The position numbers were made by a program, and so were the translations under genes. Under the pieces are notes generated by a model that made no database searches, was not told where the DNA came from, and saw only the letters and a program-made list of their open reading frames with translations. DNA of 64,000 nucleotides from Collinsella sp. (GTDB lineage Bacteria; Actinomycetota; Coriobacteriia; Coriobacteriales; Coriobacteriaceae): assembly GCA_019419545.1 (NCBI GenBank), contig DXZT01000030.1, positions 69,606-133,605 on the forward strand. The letters are read 5' to 3'. Position 1 is the first letter of the stretch. Every line of letters begins with the position of its first letter. Below, piece after piece: positions 35,310 to 43,831 of this stretch.

Positions 35310-36820
35310 TGGCTGCACGCTTTGGTGACATGCTGCTCGAGCAGCGTCGCCGAATGGGCCTTTCCATTCAGCAGGTCGCCAACACCATCAAAATCAGGCC
35401 GCAGATCATCGAGTTTTTCGAGACCGGTAACTTTGCTTCGATGCCGCCGCGCGGCTATGCGCAGGGCATGATTTCGAGCTATGCTCGCTTTTTGGGCCTC
35501 AATCCGCGCGAGGTCGTCAATGCCTACTTTGACGACCTGATGGCATACGAACGCGAGACATCGCAGCAGGCCGGTCGTTTTCAGGACGCCGCCGGCTACG
35601 TCAATTCGCGTTCTTCGGTCGATAACGGGCGCTTCCTGATGGTTCAGGGCGGTCGTTCGACCCGCTATGGACAGCGTCCTCAGCAGGCCGGTTATATTAC
35701 CGAGACGGGTTCGGGCGAGGAAATTCGCTCACAGCGTGACCGGTTCCGCAGTACGCCGATGCCCGAGGACCGTGCGCTTCCCGCTGCTCGCGGCGTGGCG
35801 CGTGACCCTCGTGCCGGCTACGGCGACGGCGGCTATTCCGATCGTGGCTACCGTGGTGTCTCTGCCGGTCGTGCTCTCGGTGGCTATGCGGACGCCGATA
35901 CCACACAGGTGACGCCGCGTCTTCGCTCTCAACCACAGCCGTATGGCCAGCGCTCTTCGGCTCCGCGTGCGGGCCAGCGTGGCTATCAAGGCCGCGGTGA
36001 ACTTGCGCCCCGCTCGGGTCAGCGCGGCCTTCAGGGCCAGGGTGGCTATCGTGGCCGTTCCGATAGCAATCGTGGTCGTATGCCTCAGGGAGGTGGCCGC
36101 AGCAGTTCCAGTCGTGGACGCGGCGGATCTCGTACTCCTCAAAACAACGGGCTCGATCCGCGTATCGTCTACGCTGGCATCGGTGCCGTGGCGTTGCTGC
36201 TGATCGTGCTCATCGTGGTACTTCTGCGCGGCTGCGCATCTTCGACGCCCGAAACCACGCCCGAGACGCCTGCTGCTACCAAGACGACGACCAAGAAGTC
36301 TTCTAAGAAGACCGAAACGGTCGACGAGGACGAAGACACCGATGAGGCGACGGATGAGTCGACCGGTTCGGACGCCACCAAGACGACGGCTAAAAAGGAA
36401 GAGAACGAGGCAACGAAGGTCAAGGTCTCCGTTGCCAAGGGAAAGACCGCGTGGATTGAGGTCAAGGTCGACGGAAAGTCGGTCTATGGCGCCCAGGCGA
36501 CTGGCCCCTTTGAGCAGGAGTACACGCCCGAGTCCTCGATCGAGATCACCACGTCCAAGCCTTCCGATGTCACCGTTACCAAGAATGGCGAAAAGGTCCG
36601 TTACGATACCAAGACTTCGGGCGTGGCGCGTGTGACGATCACCGTTCCCAAGAAGGAGACGACCTATTCCGAGAATGGTGAAAGTTCTGATGGTGCCGAC
36701 ACCACCGACGGTACCGATACCACCGACGGCACCGATGCCCAGTCCACGGATGGCGCCGATGCCGCAACTGACGGTCAGACGCCCACCGATTCTACCGACT
36801 ATTCGTACGATAGCTATTAA
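35309..36820 (+). CDS. rodZ: RodZ-like cell-shape protein (helix-turn-helix, one membrane helix)
   Basis: 503 residues. N-terminal HTH_25 domain (FGDMLLEQRRRMGLSIQQVANTIKI...RGYAQGMISSYARFLGL, about 5-75), a long Arg/Gly/Gln-rich low-complexity cytoplasmic linker (140-285), one membrane helix (about 288-312, IVYAGIGAVALLLIVLIVVLLRG), an acidic Thr-rich stalk and an extracellular DUF4115-like beta domain (365-450). The tail repeats TDGTDTTDGTD. RodZ links MreB to the envelope in rods; no mreB is in the window. The ATG shares one base with the ftsK stop and follows GGAGGA. Confidence 0.85.
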   Translation: MAARFGDMLLEQRRRMGLSIQQVANTIKIRPQIIEFFETGNFASMPPRGYAQGMISSYARFLGLNPREVVNAYFDDLMAYERETSQQAGRFQDAAGYVNSRSSVDNGRFLMVQGGRSTRYGQRPQQAGYITETGSGEEIRSQRDRFRSTPMPEDRALPAARGVARDPRAGYGDGGYSDRGYRGVSAGRALGGYADADTTQVTPRLRSQPQPYGQRSSAPRAGQRGYQGRGELAPRSGQRGLQGQGGYRGRSDSNRGRMPQGGGRSSSSRGRGGSRTPQNNGLDPRIVYAGIGAVALLLIVLIVVLLRGCASSTPETTPETPAATKTTTKKSSKKTETVDEDEDTDEATDESTGSDATKTTAKKEENEATKVKVSVAKGKTAWIEVKVDGKSVYGAQATGPFEQEYTPESSIEITTSKPSDVTVTKNGEKVRYDTKTSGVARVTITVPKKETTYSENGESSDGADTTDGTDTTDGTDAQSTDGADAATDGQTPTDSTDYSYDSY

Positions 36821-36846
36821 GCCGCTCGTACGCGAAAGGAAACATC

Positions 36847-37344
36847 ATGGCTAAAGATTCCAGCTTCGACGTCGTGTCCGAGGTCAATATGCAAGAGGTC
36901 GACAACGCCTTCCAGCAGACCACGCGCGAGATTTCCCAGCGCTATGACCTGAAGGATTCCGGCGCCACGATTGAGCTTTCGAAGGGCGACAAGCTCTTTA
37001 CGATCAACGCCCCGGCCGACTTTGTCTCCAAGCAGATCATCGATGTCCTGAGCTCCAAGCTCATCAAGCGCGGCATCGACCTCAAGGCTGTTTCGTGGGA
37101 TGCTCCGCAGGCGGCATCGGGCGGCACCGTGCGCGTGCTCGGCCATATCGTCGAGGGTATCGACCAGGCGACCGCCAAGAAGATCAACAAGGACATCAAG
37201 GACCAAAAGCTCAAGGTCAAGGTGACCATCGAAGCTGACAAGCTGCGTGTTTCCTCTGCTTCGAAGGACGCGTTGCAGACCGTGATTCAGTTCCTGCGCG
37301 ACCAGGACTACGGCCAGCCGCTGCAGTTCACCAACTACCGCTAA
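36847..37344 (+). CDS. yajQ: YajQ-family nucleotide-binding protein
   Basis: 165 residues, full-length YajQ/UPF0234 (SSFDVVSEVNMQEVDNAFQQTTREISQRYDLK; TIEADKLRVSSASKDALQTVIQFLR). Two ferredoxin-like domains. Some homologues bind cyclic di-GMP or nucleic acids; the role in this clade is unknown. CGCGAAAGGAAACATC precedes the ATG. It sits between rodZ and rimO, 27 nt on either side. Confidence 0.93.
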   Translation: MAKDSSFDVVSEVNMQEVDNAFQQTTREISQRYDLKDSGATIELSKGDKLFTINAPADFVSKQIIDVLSSKLIKRGIDLKAVSWDAPQAASGGTVRVLGHIVEGIDQATAKKINKDIKDQKLKVKVTIEADKLRVSSASKDALQTVIQFLRDQDYGQPLQFTNYR

Positions 37345-37371
37345 TATCATTCGAAAGGACCGCTCTCCAAC

Positions 37372-38721
37372 ATGGATACACCGTTGGGCTCCGTGCTCTA
37401 CATCACCCTCGGGTGCGCCAAGAACGAGGTCGATACCGACCGCATGCGTTCTCTTTTGACCGCCGCAGGCTACGAGGAGGCATTCGACCCGCAGGAGGCC
37501 GATATCGCCATCGTCAATACGTGCTCGTTCCTCGCCTCCGCAACGTCCGAGAGCATCGAGACCACGCTCGAGCTCGCCAACGAGGTGCAGGACGGCGTTC
37601 GTTCTTGCCCCATCGTCATGTGCGGCTGTGTGCCGTCGCGCTATGGCGACGACCTGCCTGACGAGCTGCCCGAGGTCGCTGCCTTTGTGAAGGCCGACGA
37701 GGAAGACGGCATCGTGGCAGTCATCGATGGCGTGCTGGGTGTCGAGCGTGAGATCGCGGCCTATATCCCTCAGGTCAAGCGTACCGTCGAGGGTGCCGTT
37801 GCCTACGTCAAGATTTCCGATGGCTGCAATCGTTTTTGCAGCTTCTGCATGATCCCCTATATTCGCGGTCGTTATCACTCGCGCAATGCCGAGAGCATTA
37901 TTTCTGAGGTGCGCGACCTGGTTGCCGGTGGCGTGCGCGAGATCGTGCTGATCGGCCAGGACACGGGCATCTGGGGCACCGACTTTGCGGATGAGGACGT
38001 CGCCGAGGGCTCGCCGCGCAATCTGGCGCAGCTGCTGCGTGCCGTCGCCGAGGCCGTGCGCCCGCAGAACGTCTGGGTCCGCGTGCTCTACCTGCAGCCC
38101 GAGGGCATGACCGATGAGCTCATCGAGACGATTCGCGATACGCCCGAGGTGCTTCCCTATATCGATATTCCCGTGCAGCACTGCGACGCGCGCATTCTCA
38201 AGGCTATGCGCCGTTCTGGTTCGCGCCAGGAGCTCGAGGACCTGTTCCGCGATCTGCGTGAGCGTATCCCCGGCATCGTGATCCGTTCCACGGCCATGGT
38301 CGGCTTCCCGACCGAGACCGACGACGAGTTCCGCGACCTTATCGACTTTATGGACACCGTCGGCTTTGACTACACGAGCGTCTTTGCCTACTCGCAGGAG
38401 GAGGGCAGCCTGGCCGCTAAGATGGAGGGTCAGGTCGACGAAGAGGTCAAGCTCGAGCGCGCCCAGGAGGCCATGGACCTGGCTGAGTCGCTCGGTTTTG
38501 CCGCCACCGCCGCACATGTGGGCGAGCGCGCCCAGGTGATCGTCGACGGTATCGAAGAAACCGAGGACGGCGCCGAGCTGATCGGCCATGCCTGGTTCCA
38601 GGCGCCCGATTCCGATGGCGCGGTGCATCTGGACGCCAGCGAGGCGTCCGTGGGTGATATTCTGACCGTCGAGTTTACCGATAGCTTCTGCTATGAGCTT
38701 ATCGGACATGTTGTGGAGTAG
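37372..38721 (+). CDS. rimO: Ribosomal protein S12 methylthiotransferase RimO
   Basis: 449-residue radical SAM methylthiotransferase that modifies an aspartate of ribosomal protein S12. The N-terminal cluster ligands are in TLGCAKNEVDTDRM, NTCSFLASA and CGCVPSRY; the radical SAM cluster is in SDGCNRFCSFCMIPYIRGRYHSR; a TRAM domain ends the protein. GCAKNEVD and the IPYIRGRYHSR run separate RimO from MiaB and MtaB. ATG follows CGAAAGGACCGCTCTCCAAC. Confidence 0.94.
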   Translation: MDTPLGSVLYITLGCAKNEVDTDRMRSLLTAAGYEEAFDPQEADIAIVNTCSFLASATSESIETTLELANEVQDGVRSCPIVMCGCVPSRYGDDLPDELPEVAAFVKADEEDGIVAVIDGVLGVEREIAAYIPQVKRTVEGAVAYVKISDGCNRFCSFCMIPYIRGRYHSRNAESIISEVRDLVAGGVREIVLIGQDTGIWGTDFADEDVAEGSPRNLAQLLRAVAEAVRPQNVWVRVLYLQPEGMTDELIETIRDTPEVLPYIDIPVQHCDARILKAMRRSGSRQELEDLFRDLRERIPGIVIRSTAMVGFPTETDDEFRDLIDFMDTVGFDYTSVFAYSQEEGSLAAKMEGQVDEEVKLERAQEAMDLAESLGFAATAAHVGERAQVIVDGIEETEDGAELIGHAWFQAPDSDGAVHLDASEASVGDILTVEFTDSFCYELIGHVVE

Positions 38722-38730
38722 GAGAGCGTC

Positions 38731-39369
38731 GTGGCAAACGAGAGCAATAAGGAACTGACGAGTGTTTGGACGCCCGCCAACATCGTGACGTGCGTTCGCA
38801 TCGTCTTTATCCCGGTGTTCATGATCGTGTCGGCGCTGTCTCACACGAGCGTTGCCGGTACGGACTGGAGCACCTTCGACGGCCCGCTCGCCGCCGCCGC
38901 CTTTATTCTGTACGTTATCCTGTCGTGCACCGATAAGGTCGACGGCTATCTGGCGCGCTCGCGCAACGAGATCACCGACTTCGGTAAGTTTTTGGACCCC
39001 ATCGCCGACAAGCTACTCGTGTTCTCGGCCCTGCTGCTGTTCCTCGATTTTGGCGCGGTGACCGTGTGGTCCGTGTTCATTATCTTGTTCCGCGAGCTGT
39101 TGGTGAGCGCCCTTCGCATGGTCGCGAGTGCGGCCGGTGTGGTCATTGCCGCCGATAAGCTCGGCAAGTACAAGACGGCGACCACGATGGTCTCCATCTG
39201 CGGCTACCTGTGCGTCTTTGCGATGACCGGCCTCCAGTTGGGGCCTGCGGAGCTGTTGCTCGGTGTCTATGGCGTTTCACGCTTCCTGTACGCTGTTGCC
39301 GTTGTCCTGACCGTTATCTCGGGCGCCCAGTACTTCTGGAACTGCCGCAAGATCGTCTTTTCGGTCTAG
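38731..39369 (+). CDS. pgsA: CDP-diacylglycerol-glycerol-3-phosphate 3-phosphatidyltransferase
   Basis: 212 residues, integral membrane enzyme making phosphatidylglycerol phosphate. The CDP-alcohol motif DGxxAR-x8-Gxxx-D-xxx-D is VDGYLARSRNEITDFGKFLDPIADK, within four to six membrane helices. WTPANIVTCVRIVFIPVF is a typical PgsA N terminus. GTG 38731 has AGGAGAGCGTC upstream. The rimO-pgsA-cinA-recA order is widespread in Gram-positives. A second CDP-alcohol transferase lies at 59596-60300. Confidence 0.92.
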   Translation: MANESNKELTSVWTPANIVTCVRIVFIPVFMIVSALSHTSVAGTDWSTFDGPLAAAAFILYVILSCTDKVDGYLARSRNEITDFGKFLDPIADKLLVFSALLLFLDFGAVTVWSVFIILFRELLVSALRMVASAAGVVIAADKLGKYKTATTMVSICGYLCVFAMTGLQLGPAELLLGVYGVSRFLYAVAVVLTVISGAQYFWNCRKIVFSV

Positions 39370-39381
39370 GTCCTGGTGGGT

Positions 39382-39912
39382 ATGGCGGACTCTTTTGAGC
39401 AGATTTCCGCACATAACGAGGAGCTGGCGCGCGATATTGTCGAGCGCGCGAGCGCTCGGGGCGTGACGGTTTCTACGGCTGAGTCGCTGACGGCGGGTAT
39501 GATCGCCTCGACGATTGCCGATATCCCGGGCGCCTCGGCGGTGCTGCGCGGCGGTGCGGTGACCTATTGCGATGAGATCAAGCATCGTGTTCTGGGTGTT
39601 GAGCAGGAGACGCTCGATCGGTTTAGCGCCGTGTCGCACCAGACGGCGCGCGAGATGGCCGCGGGCTCGCTGGACCTCTATCAGAGCGATGTGGCCGTGA
39701 GCGCAACGGGCTACGCTGGGCCCGGTGGTGGCACCGAGCAAGACCCCGCCGGCACGTTCTATATTGGCTGGGCGTATCGCGTGGCTGATGGGGAAGTGCC
39801 GATCGTGGACTCTGTGCGTTGCCACTATGAGGGCGACCGTTCGTGTGTTCGTGCCCATGCGGTCACGGAGGCATTGGGACGCATTGCCCTTGTGCTCAAC
39901 TCTATGGAATAG
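39382..39912 (+). CDS. cinA: CinA-family nicotinamide-nucleotide amidohydrolase (PncC domain only)
   Basis: 176 residues corresponding to the C-terminal CinA (PncC) domain: VSTAESLTAGMIASTIADIPGASAVLRGGAVTYCDEIKHRVLGV and SATGYAGPGGGTEQDPAGTFYIGWA. It hydrolyses nicotinamide mononucleotide to the acid form in NAD salvage. The N-terminal pyrophosphatase-like domain of full CinA is absent. ATG 39382 is preferred; a GTG two codons earlier is possible. Located just before recA, as in many Gram-positives where cinA and recA are linked through competence. Confidence 0.9.
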   Translation: MADSFEQISAHNEELARDIVERASARGVTVSTAESLTAGMIASTIADIPGASAVLRGGAVTYCDEIKHRVLGVEQETLDRFSAVSHQTAREMAAGSLDLYQSDVAVSATGYAGPGGGTEQDPAGTFYIGWAYRVADGEVPIVDSVRCHYEGDRSCVRAHAVTEALGRIALVLNSME

Positions 39913-39919
39913 GCGTGTT

Positions 39920-39946
39920 TTAAGGGGCCTTAGGGCCCCTTAATTG
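39920..39946 (+). terminator. Terminator after cinA
   Basis: TTAAGGGGCC pairs with GGCCCCTTAA around TTAG, followed by TTG. The ascending arm is preceded by GTTT. It lies 8 nt after the cinA stop and separates cinA from the SOS promoter of recA. The 160 nt that follow to the recA promoter contain no gene. Confidence 0.8.
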
Positions 39947-40110
39947 TGGAGATGGGGACCTCTGACGAATTTAGCTTTTGTGCTGGTCATAGGTGTATTA
40001 TCTCCTTCCTTGTTTTTATTTGGCCCTATGTGGTCAAGCATTTGGACAGTGTTTGGTCGGCGTTTGGTTGGGTTTTGGAAAGACTGCCTGCATATGATTG
40101 GTCTGAACGG

Positions 40111-40139
40111 TTGACCACGAACAGCCGTTCGTTTATTAT
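40111..40139 (+). promoter_or_regulatory. recA promoter with LexA (SOS) box
   Basis: TTGACC (40111-40116) and TATTAT (40134-40139) are separated by exactly 17 nt. The spacer contains CGAACAGCCGTTCG (40118-40131), a perfect CGAAC-N4-GTTCG palindrome of the Gram-positive/actinobacterial SOS type. LexA bound there would block RNA polymerase directly. The likely transcript start is about 25 nt before the recA ATG. Confidence 0.88.
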
Positions 40140-40169
40140 CGATGCAGGTTGTTAAGAGGAGGGCTATTC

Positions 40170-41318
40170 ATGGCCAAGAATTCAGGTCCCGTACGTACCG
40201 TCCATGCACCCACGACGGGCAAAGAGCGCGAAGAGATGATCGCCACCACCAAGGCCGAGATCGAGAAGAAGTTCGGTCAAGGTTCCATCATGAGGTATGG
40301 TGACGGCGGCCCCGAGCTCGAGGTCGAGGCCATCCCCACGGGTGCTCTGGCGCTCGATGCCGCTCTGGGTATCGGCGGTGTGCCGCGCGGCCGTATCGTC
40401 GAGATTTACGGTCCCGAGTCCTCCGGTAAGACGACGCTTTCGCTCGAGATCTTGGCCGAGGCCCAGGCAATGGGTGGCGTCGTGGCGTTTATCGATGCCG
40501 AGCACGCGCTCGATCCCACGTATGCCGCGCGCATTGGCGTGGATATCGACGAGGTATTGATTTCCCAGCCCGATACGGGTGAGCAGGCGCTCGAGATTGT
40601 TGACATGCTCGTGCGTTCCGGCGCCATCGATGCCATCGTCGTCGACTCCGTCGCCGCGCTGACCCCGCGTGCCGAGATCGAGGGAGAGATCGGCGATACC
40701 ACGGTCGGTTTGCAAGCTCGCCTGATGAGTCAGGCGCTCCGCAAGCTCGCCGGCTCGCTGTCCAAGTCCAATACGACATGCATCTTCATCAACCAGCTGC
40801 GAGAGAAGATCGGCGTCATGTTCGGCAACCCCGAGACCACGACGGGCGGCCGTGCCCTTAAGTTCTTCTCTTCGGTGCGTATCGACATTCGCCGCATCGA
40901 CAGCATTAAGCTTAAGGACGAGGTTATCGGTAACCGCGTGCGCGCCAAGGTCGTTAAGAACAAGGTGGCAGCTCCGTTCCGTTCTGCTGAGTTCGACATC
41001 ATGTACGGTACGGGCATCTCTAAGGAGGGCTCGATCTTGGACATGGCTGTCGAGTGCGGCATCTGCAAGAAGATGGGCTCCTGGTTTGCCTATGGCGAGG
41101 ACAAGCTCGGCAACGGTCGCGAGGCCGCCAAGGCGTTCCTGCGCGATCACCCCGATTGCGCTGATGAGATTGAGCATAAGGTCCGCCTTGCCTGCGGGCT
41201 TGAGTTTGATGACGATGCTCCGTCCGAAGTCGAGCTGACCGATCAGCCTGCGCCTGAGGAGTTTGACGAGCTTTACGCCATCGATGGTTCCGCCATGCTC
41301 GATGATGACGACGAGTAG
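40170..41318 (+). CDS. recA: Recombinase RecA
   Basis: 382 residues. Walker A GPESSGKT at 81-88, Walker B region AIVVDSVAAL, DNA-binding loops around FINQLREKIGVMFGNPETTTGGRALKFFSSVR, and an acidic C-terminal tail ending LDDDDE. It catalyses strand exchange and stimulates LexA self-cleavage. ATG 40170 follows TTAAGAGGAGGGCTATTC; the frame from 40149 is not used. recX follows 11 nt later. Confidence 0.97.
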   Translation: MAKNSGPVRTVHAPTTGKEREEMIATTKAEIEKKFGQGSIMRYGDGGPELEVEAIPTGALALDAALGIGGVPRGRIVEIYGPESSGKTTLSLEILAEAQAMGGVVAFIDAEHALDPTYAARIGVDIDEVLISQPDTGEQALEIVDMLVRSGAIDAIVVDSVAALTPRAEIEGEIGDTTVGLQARLMSQALRKLAGSLSKSNTTCIFINQLREKIGVMFGNPETTTGGRALKFFSSVRIDIRRIDSIKLKDEVIGNRVRAKVVKNKVAAPFRSAEFDIMYGTGISKEGSILDMAVECGICKKMGSWFAYGEDKLGNGREAAKAFLRDHPDCADEIEHKVRLACGLEFDDDAPSEVELTDQPAPEEFDELYAIDGSAMLDDDDE

Positions 41319-41329
41319 CGGTTACGCTC

Positions 41330-42022
41330 ATGTCGTATACGGTGACCGAGGCCACGGTCGTCTTTCCCGATAAGAAGGCGGCCTCCTCGTTCTCGAGCGG
41401 GTATGCGTCCAAAAAGCCTTGCGCACGTATCGATTGCGAGCTTGAGGGCGGTTTTAAGCGGTCCATTTGGATTCCCGTGCGGGCCGCGCGCCTGTATGTC
41501 AAAAATCGCCCCGATCTTCCCTGTGATTGGGATAACTTTCGTGAAGCGGTGCAGCTCATCGAGCGTAAATGTGCACTTACCATGGTGACCGAGATGCTAT
41601 CGCGACGCGACCATGCGACGGGTGAGGTCTGTGACAAGTTGGCACGCTACGGCTTTCGCCAGCCCGCGATCGATTTCGCCGTCGAGCGCGCCACCGAGTA
41701 TCGCTTTTTAGACGAGAACCGCTTTTGCTCGTACTTTATCGAGGAACGCAAGCGGCGCGGTTGGGGACAGCGTAAAATCGAGACCGAGCTCAAGCGCCGT
41801 CATGTCGTGCTCGATGACATTCCCGGTTATCCGGAGGATTATTTTGCCGTCGAAGACGATTTGGCGCGTGCGTCAGCCCTGCTCGCCAAGCGGCGTGTTC
41901 CAGAGACGCGCGGATTCGAAAAACTGGTTCGGTTTTTGATGGGCAAGGGCTTCTCGTATCACATCGCCGCCGATGCCGTTAAGGCACGTCTCGATGCCGA
42001 ACGTGAGGAATGTGCGGTTTAG
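41330..42022 (+). CDS. recX: Regulatory protein RecX
   Basis: 230 residues made of three-helix repeats: AVQLIERKCALTMVTEMLSRRDHATGEVCDKLARYGF, then FLDENRFCSYFIEERKRRGWGQRKIETELKRRHV, then VRFLMGKGFSYHIAADAVKA. RecX limits RecA filament growth. It follows recA in the same transcript and is therefore probably SOS-induced. The N-terminal 80 residues are less conserved, as usual in RecX. Confidence 0.9.
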   Translation: MSYTVTEATVVFPDKKAASSFSSGYASKKPCARIDCELEGGFKRSIWIPVRAARLYVKNRPDLPCDWDNFREAVQLIERKCALTMVTEMLSRRDHATGEVCDKLARYGFRQPAIDFAVERATEYRFLDENRFCSYFIEERKRRGWGQRKIETELKRRHVVLDDIPGYPEDYFAVEDDLARASALLAKRRVPETRGFEKLVRFLMGKGFSYHIAADAVKARLDAEREECAV

Positions 42023-42084
42023 GTGTATGCGTTTTGTGGCCCTGCCGTTCACCGCGTTTTAGCCGCCGTGCTGGAGCCATTTAT

Positions 42085-42244
42085 TTGACAGTTGTTGTGG
42101 TTCAACGTACGATAAACACTGTCATTTGCTTTGTGATATGTGCTCATCTGTGATGAGTTTGTTTATATGTTTATCTGTATCCGACCCGCATAAGCTGCGC
42201 CCATATTACTCAAATGTCGCGAGCCGTTCGTAAGGACGGTTCGC
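42085..42244 (+). promoter_or_regulatory. rny promoter and leader hairpin
   Basis: TTGACA (42085-42090), a 17-nt spacer and TACGAT (42108-42113) make the best sigma-70-type promoter in the window. The leader is about 160 nt long. It contains GCGAGCCGT (42219-42227) pairing with ACGGTTCGC (42236-42244, one G-U), followed by TTTGTTGTGT, which looks like a weak attenuator 30 nt before the rny ribosome-binding site. No gene is seen in this gap. Confidence 0.7.
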
Positions 42245-42279
42245 TTTGTTGTGTAACGAATCCATAAAAAGGAGTGAGC

Positions 42280-43830
42280 ATGCCTATCATCGCAGCGCTC
42301 GTTGGCATCATTTTGGGTGCCATCGCCGCCATTGCCTACATGCGCACCGCCAAGCAGGGTAGTCTTCACGAGGCCGACGAAAAAATCCAGTCGGCACACG
42401 CACAGGCTGAGTCCCTGATCGGTGATGCTAAGCGTCAGGCCGAGACCCTCAAAAAAGAGGCTCTGCTCGAGGCTAAAGAGGAGATCATCAAGAACAAGCA
42501 GGCCGCCGAGGCCGAGGACAAGCAGCGTAAGAACGAGATTCGTACGCTCGAGAACCGCGTGATGCAGCGCGAGGAATCCCTCGATCGCCGCAACGACGCT
42601 CTCGACAAGCGCGAGCATCAGCTGTCCAGCCAGGCCGGTCAGGTCGAGAAGCGCTCCCGTGAGCTCGAGGAGCTCTGCGCAAAGCAGACCTCCGAGCTCG
42701 AGCGTATCGCCGACCTTACCCGCGAGGACGCCCACAAGGAGCTCCTCAATAAGGTTCGCGGCGAGGTCACCCACGAGGCCGCCACGATCATTCGCGAGTC
42801 CGAGCAGCAGGTTCGCGCCGAGTGCCACAAGACCGCCCAGGAGATTCTGTCCCTGGCGATTCAGCGCTGCGCAGCCGACCACACTGCCGAGGTCACCGTT
42901 ACATCCGTGCACATTCCCTCTGATGACCTCAAGGGCCGTATCATTGGTCGCGAGGGTCGCAACATCCGGACCTTCGAGCAGGTTTCCGGCGTCAACCTGG
43001 TGATCGATGACACGCCCGAGACCGTCGTTCTTTCGAGCTTCGACCCGGTCCGTCGTGAGACCGCCCGTGTCGCCCTCGAGAACCTCATCGCGGACGGCCG
43101 CATTCACCCCGCCCGCATCGAGGAGATGTATCACAAGGCTGCCGACCTGGTTCAGCAGCGCGTGCGCGAGGCTGGCGAGCAGGCTGCCTTCGATACCGGC
43201 ATCCACGACCTGCACCCCGAGATCGTCAAGACCCTTGGTGCCCTGCGCTACCGCACCTCGTTTGGTCAGAACGTGCTTCAGCACTCCCTTGAGGTCTCTG
43301 ATCTGTGCGGCGTGATGGCTTCCGAGCTTGGCCTGGACGTTGTGACCGCCAAGCGCGCCGGCCTGCTGCACGACCTGGGCAAGGCAATCGACCACGACGT
43401 CGAGGGCCCGCATGCCGTCATCGGCGCCGAGCTGGCCCGCCGTTATGGCGAGAAGCCCGTTATCGTCCACGCTATCGAGGCTCATCATGCCGATGTCGAC
43501 CCCAACACGGTGCTCGATGTCCTGGTACAGGCCGCCGATGCTGTCTCTGCCTCTCGCCCCGGTGCCCGTCGCGAGTCTGCCGAGAACTACATCAAGCGTC
43601 TTGAGAAGCTCGAGGAGATAGCCAACTCCCATGACGGCGTCGAGCGTACCTATGCCATGCAGGCCGGTCGCGAGGTCCACGTCATGGTCCAGCCGGACAA
43701 GATTTCCGATGCCCAGTCCACGGTTCTGGCTCACGATATCGCCCATCAGATCGAGGAAGAGATGGAGTATCCCGGTCAGGTGCGCGTTGTCGTGATTCGC
43801 GAGAGCCGCGCTGTCGATATCGCTAAATAA
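42280..43830 (+). CDS. rny: Ribonuclease Y
   Basis: 516 residues: N-terminal membrane anchor (3-22), a long coiled coil (30-190), a KH domain with GRIIGREGRNIRTFEQVSGVNL and an HD domain with LLHDLGKAIDHDVEGPH plus EAHHADVDP. It starts mRNA decay by endonucleolytic cleavage at the membrane. ATG 42280 has AAAAAGGAGTGAGC upstream; the GTG at 42274 overlaps that site. Together with PNPase and RNase J in this window it would make up a Bacillus-like mRNA decay set. Confidence 0.96.
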   Translation: MPIIAALVGIILGAIAAIAYMRTAKQGSLHEADEKIQSAHAQAESLIGDAKRQAETLKKEALLEAKEEIIKNKQAAEAEDKQRKNEIRTLENRVMQREESLDRRNDALDKREHQLSSQAGQVEKRSRELEELCAKQTSELERIADLTREDAHKELLNKVRGEVTHEAATIIRESEQQVRAECHKTAQEILSLAIQRCAADHTAEVTVTSVHIPSDDLKGRIIGREGRNIRTFEQVSGVNLVIDDTPETVVLSSFDPVRRETARVALENLIADGRIHPARIEEMYHKAADLVQQRVREAGEQAAFDTGIHDLHPEIVKTLGALRYRTSFGQNVLQHSLEVSDLCGVMASELGLDVVTAKRAGLLHDLGKAIDHDVEGPHAVIGAELARRYGEKPVIVHAIEAHHADVDPNTVLDVLVQAADAVSASRPGARRESAENYIKRLEKLEEIANSHDGVERTYAMQAGREVHVMVQPDKISDAQSTVLAHDIAHQIEEEMEYPGQVRVVVIRESRAVDIAK

Positions 43831-43831
43831 C

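Noticed and set aside
36817..38844. 675-codon minus-strand open frame
   Set aside because: Antisense of yajQ, rimO and pgsA; no motif, no ribosome-binding site.
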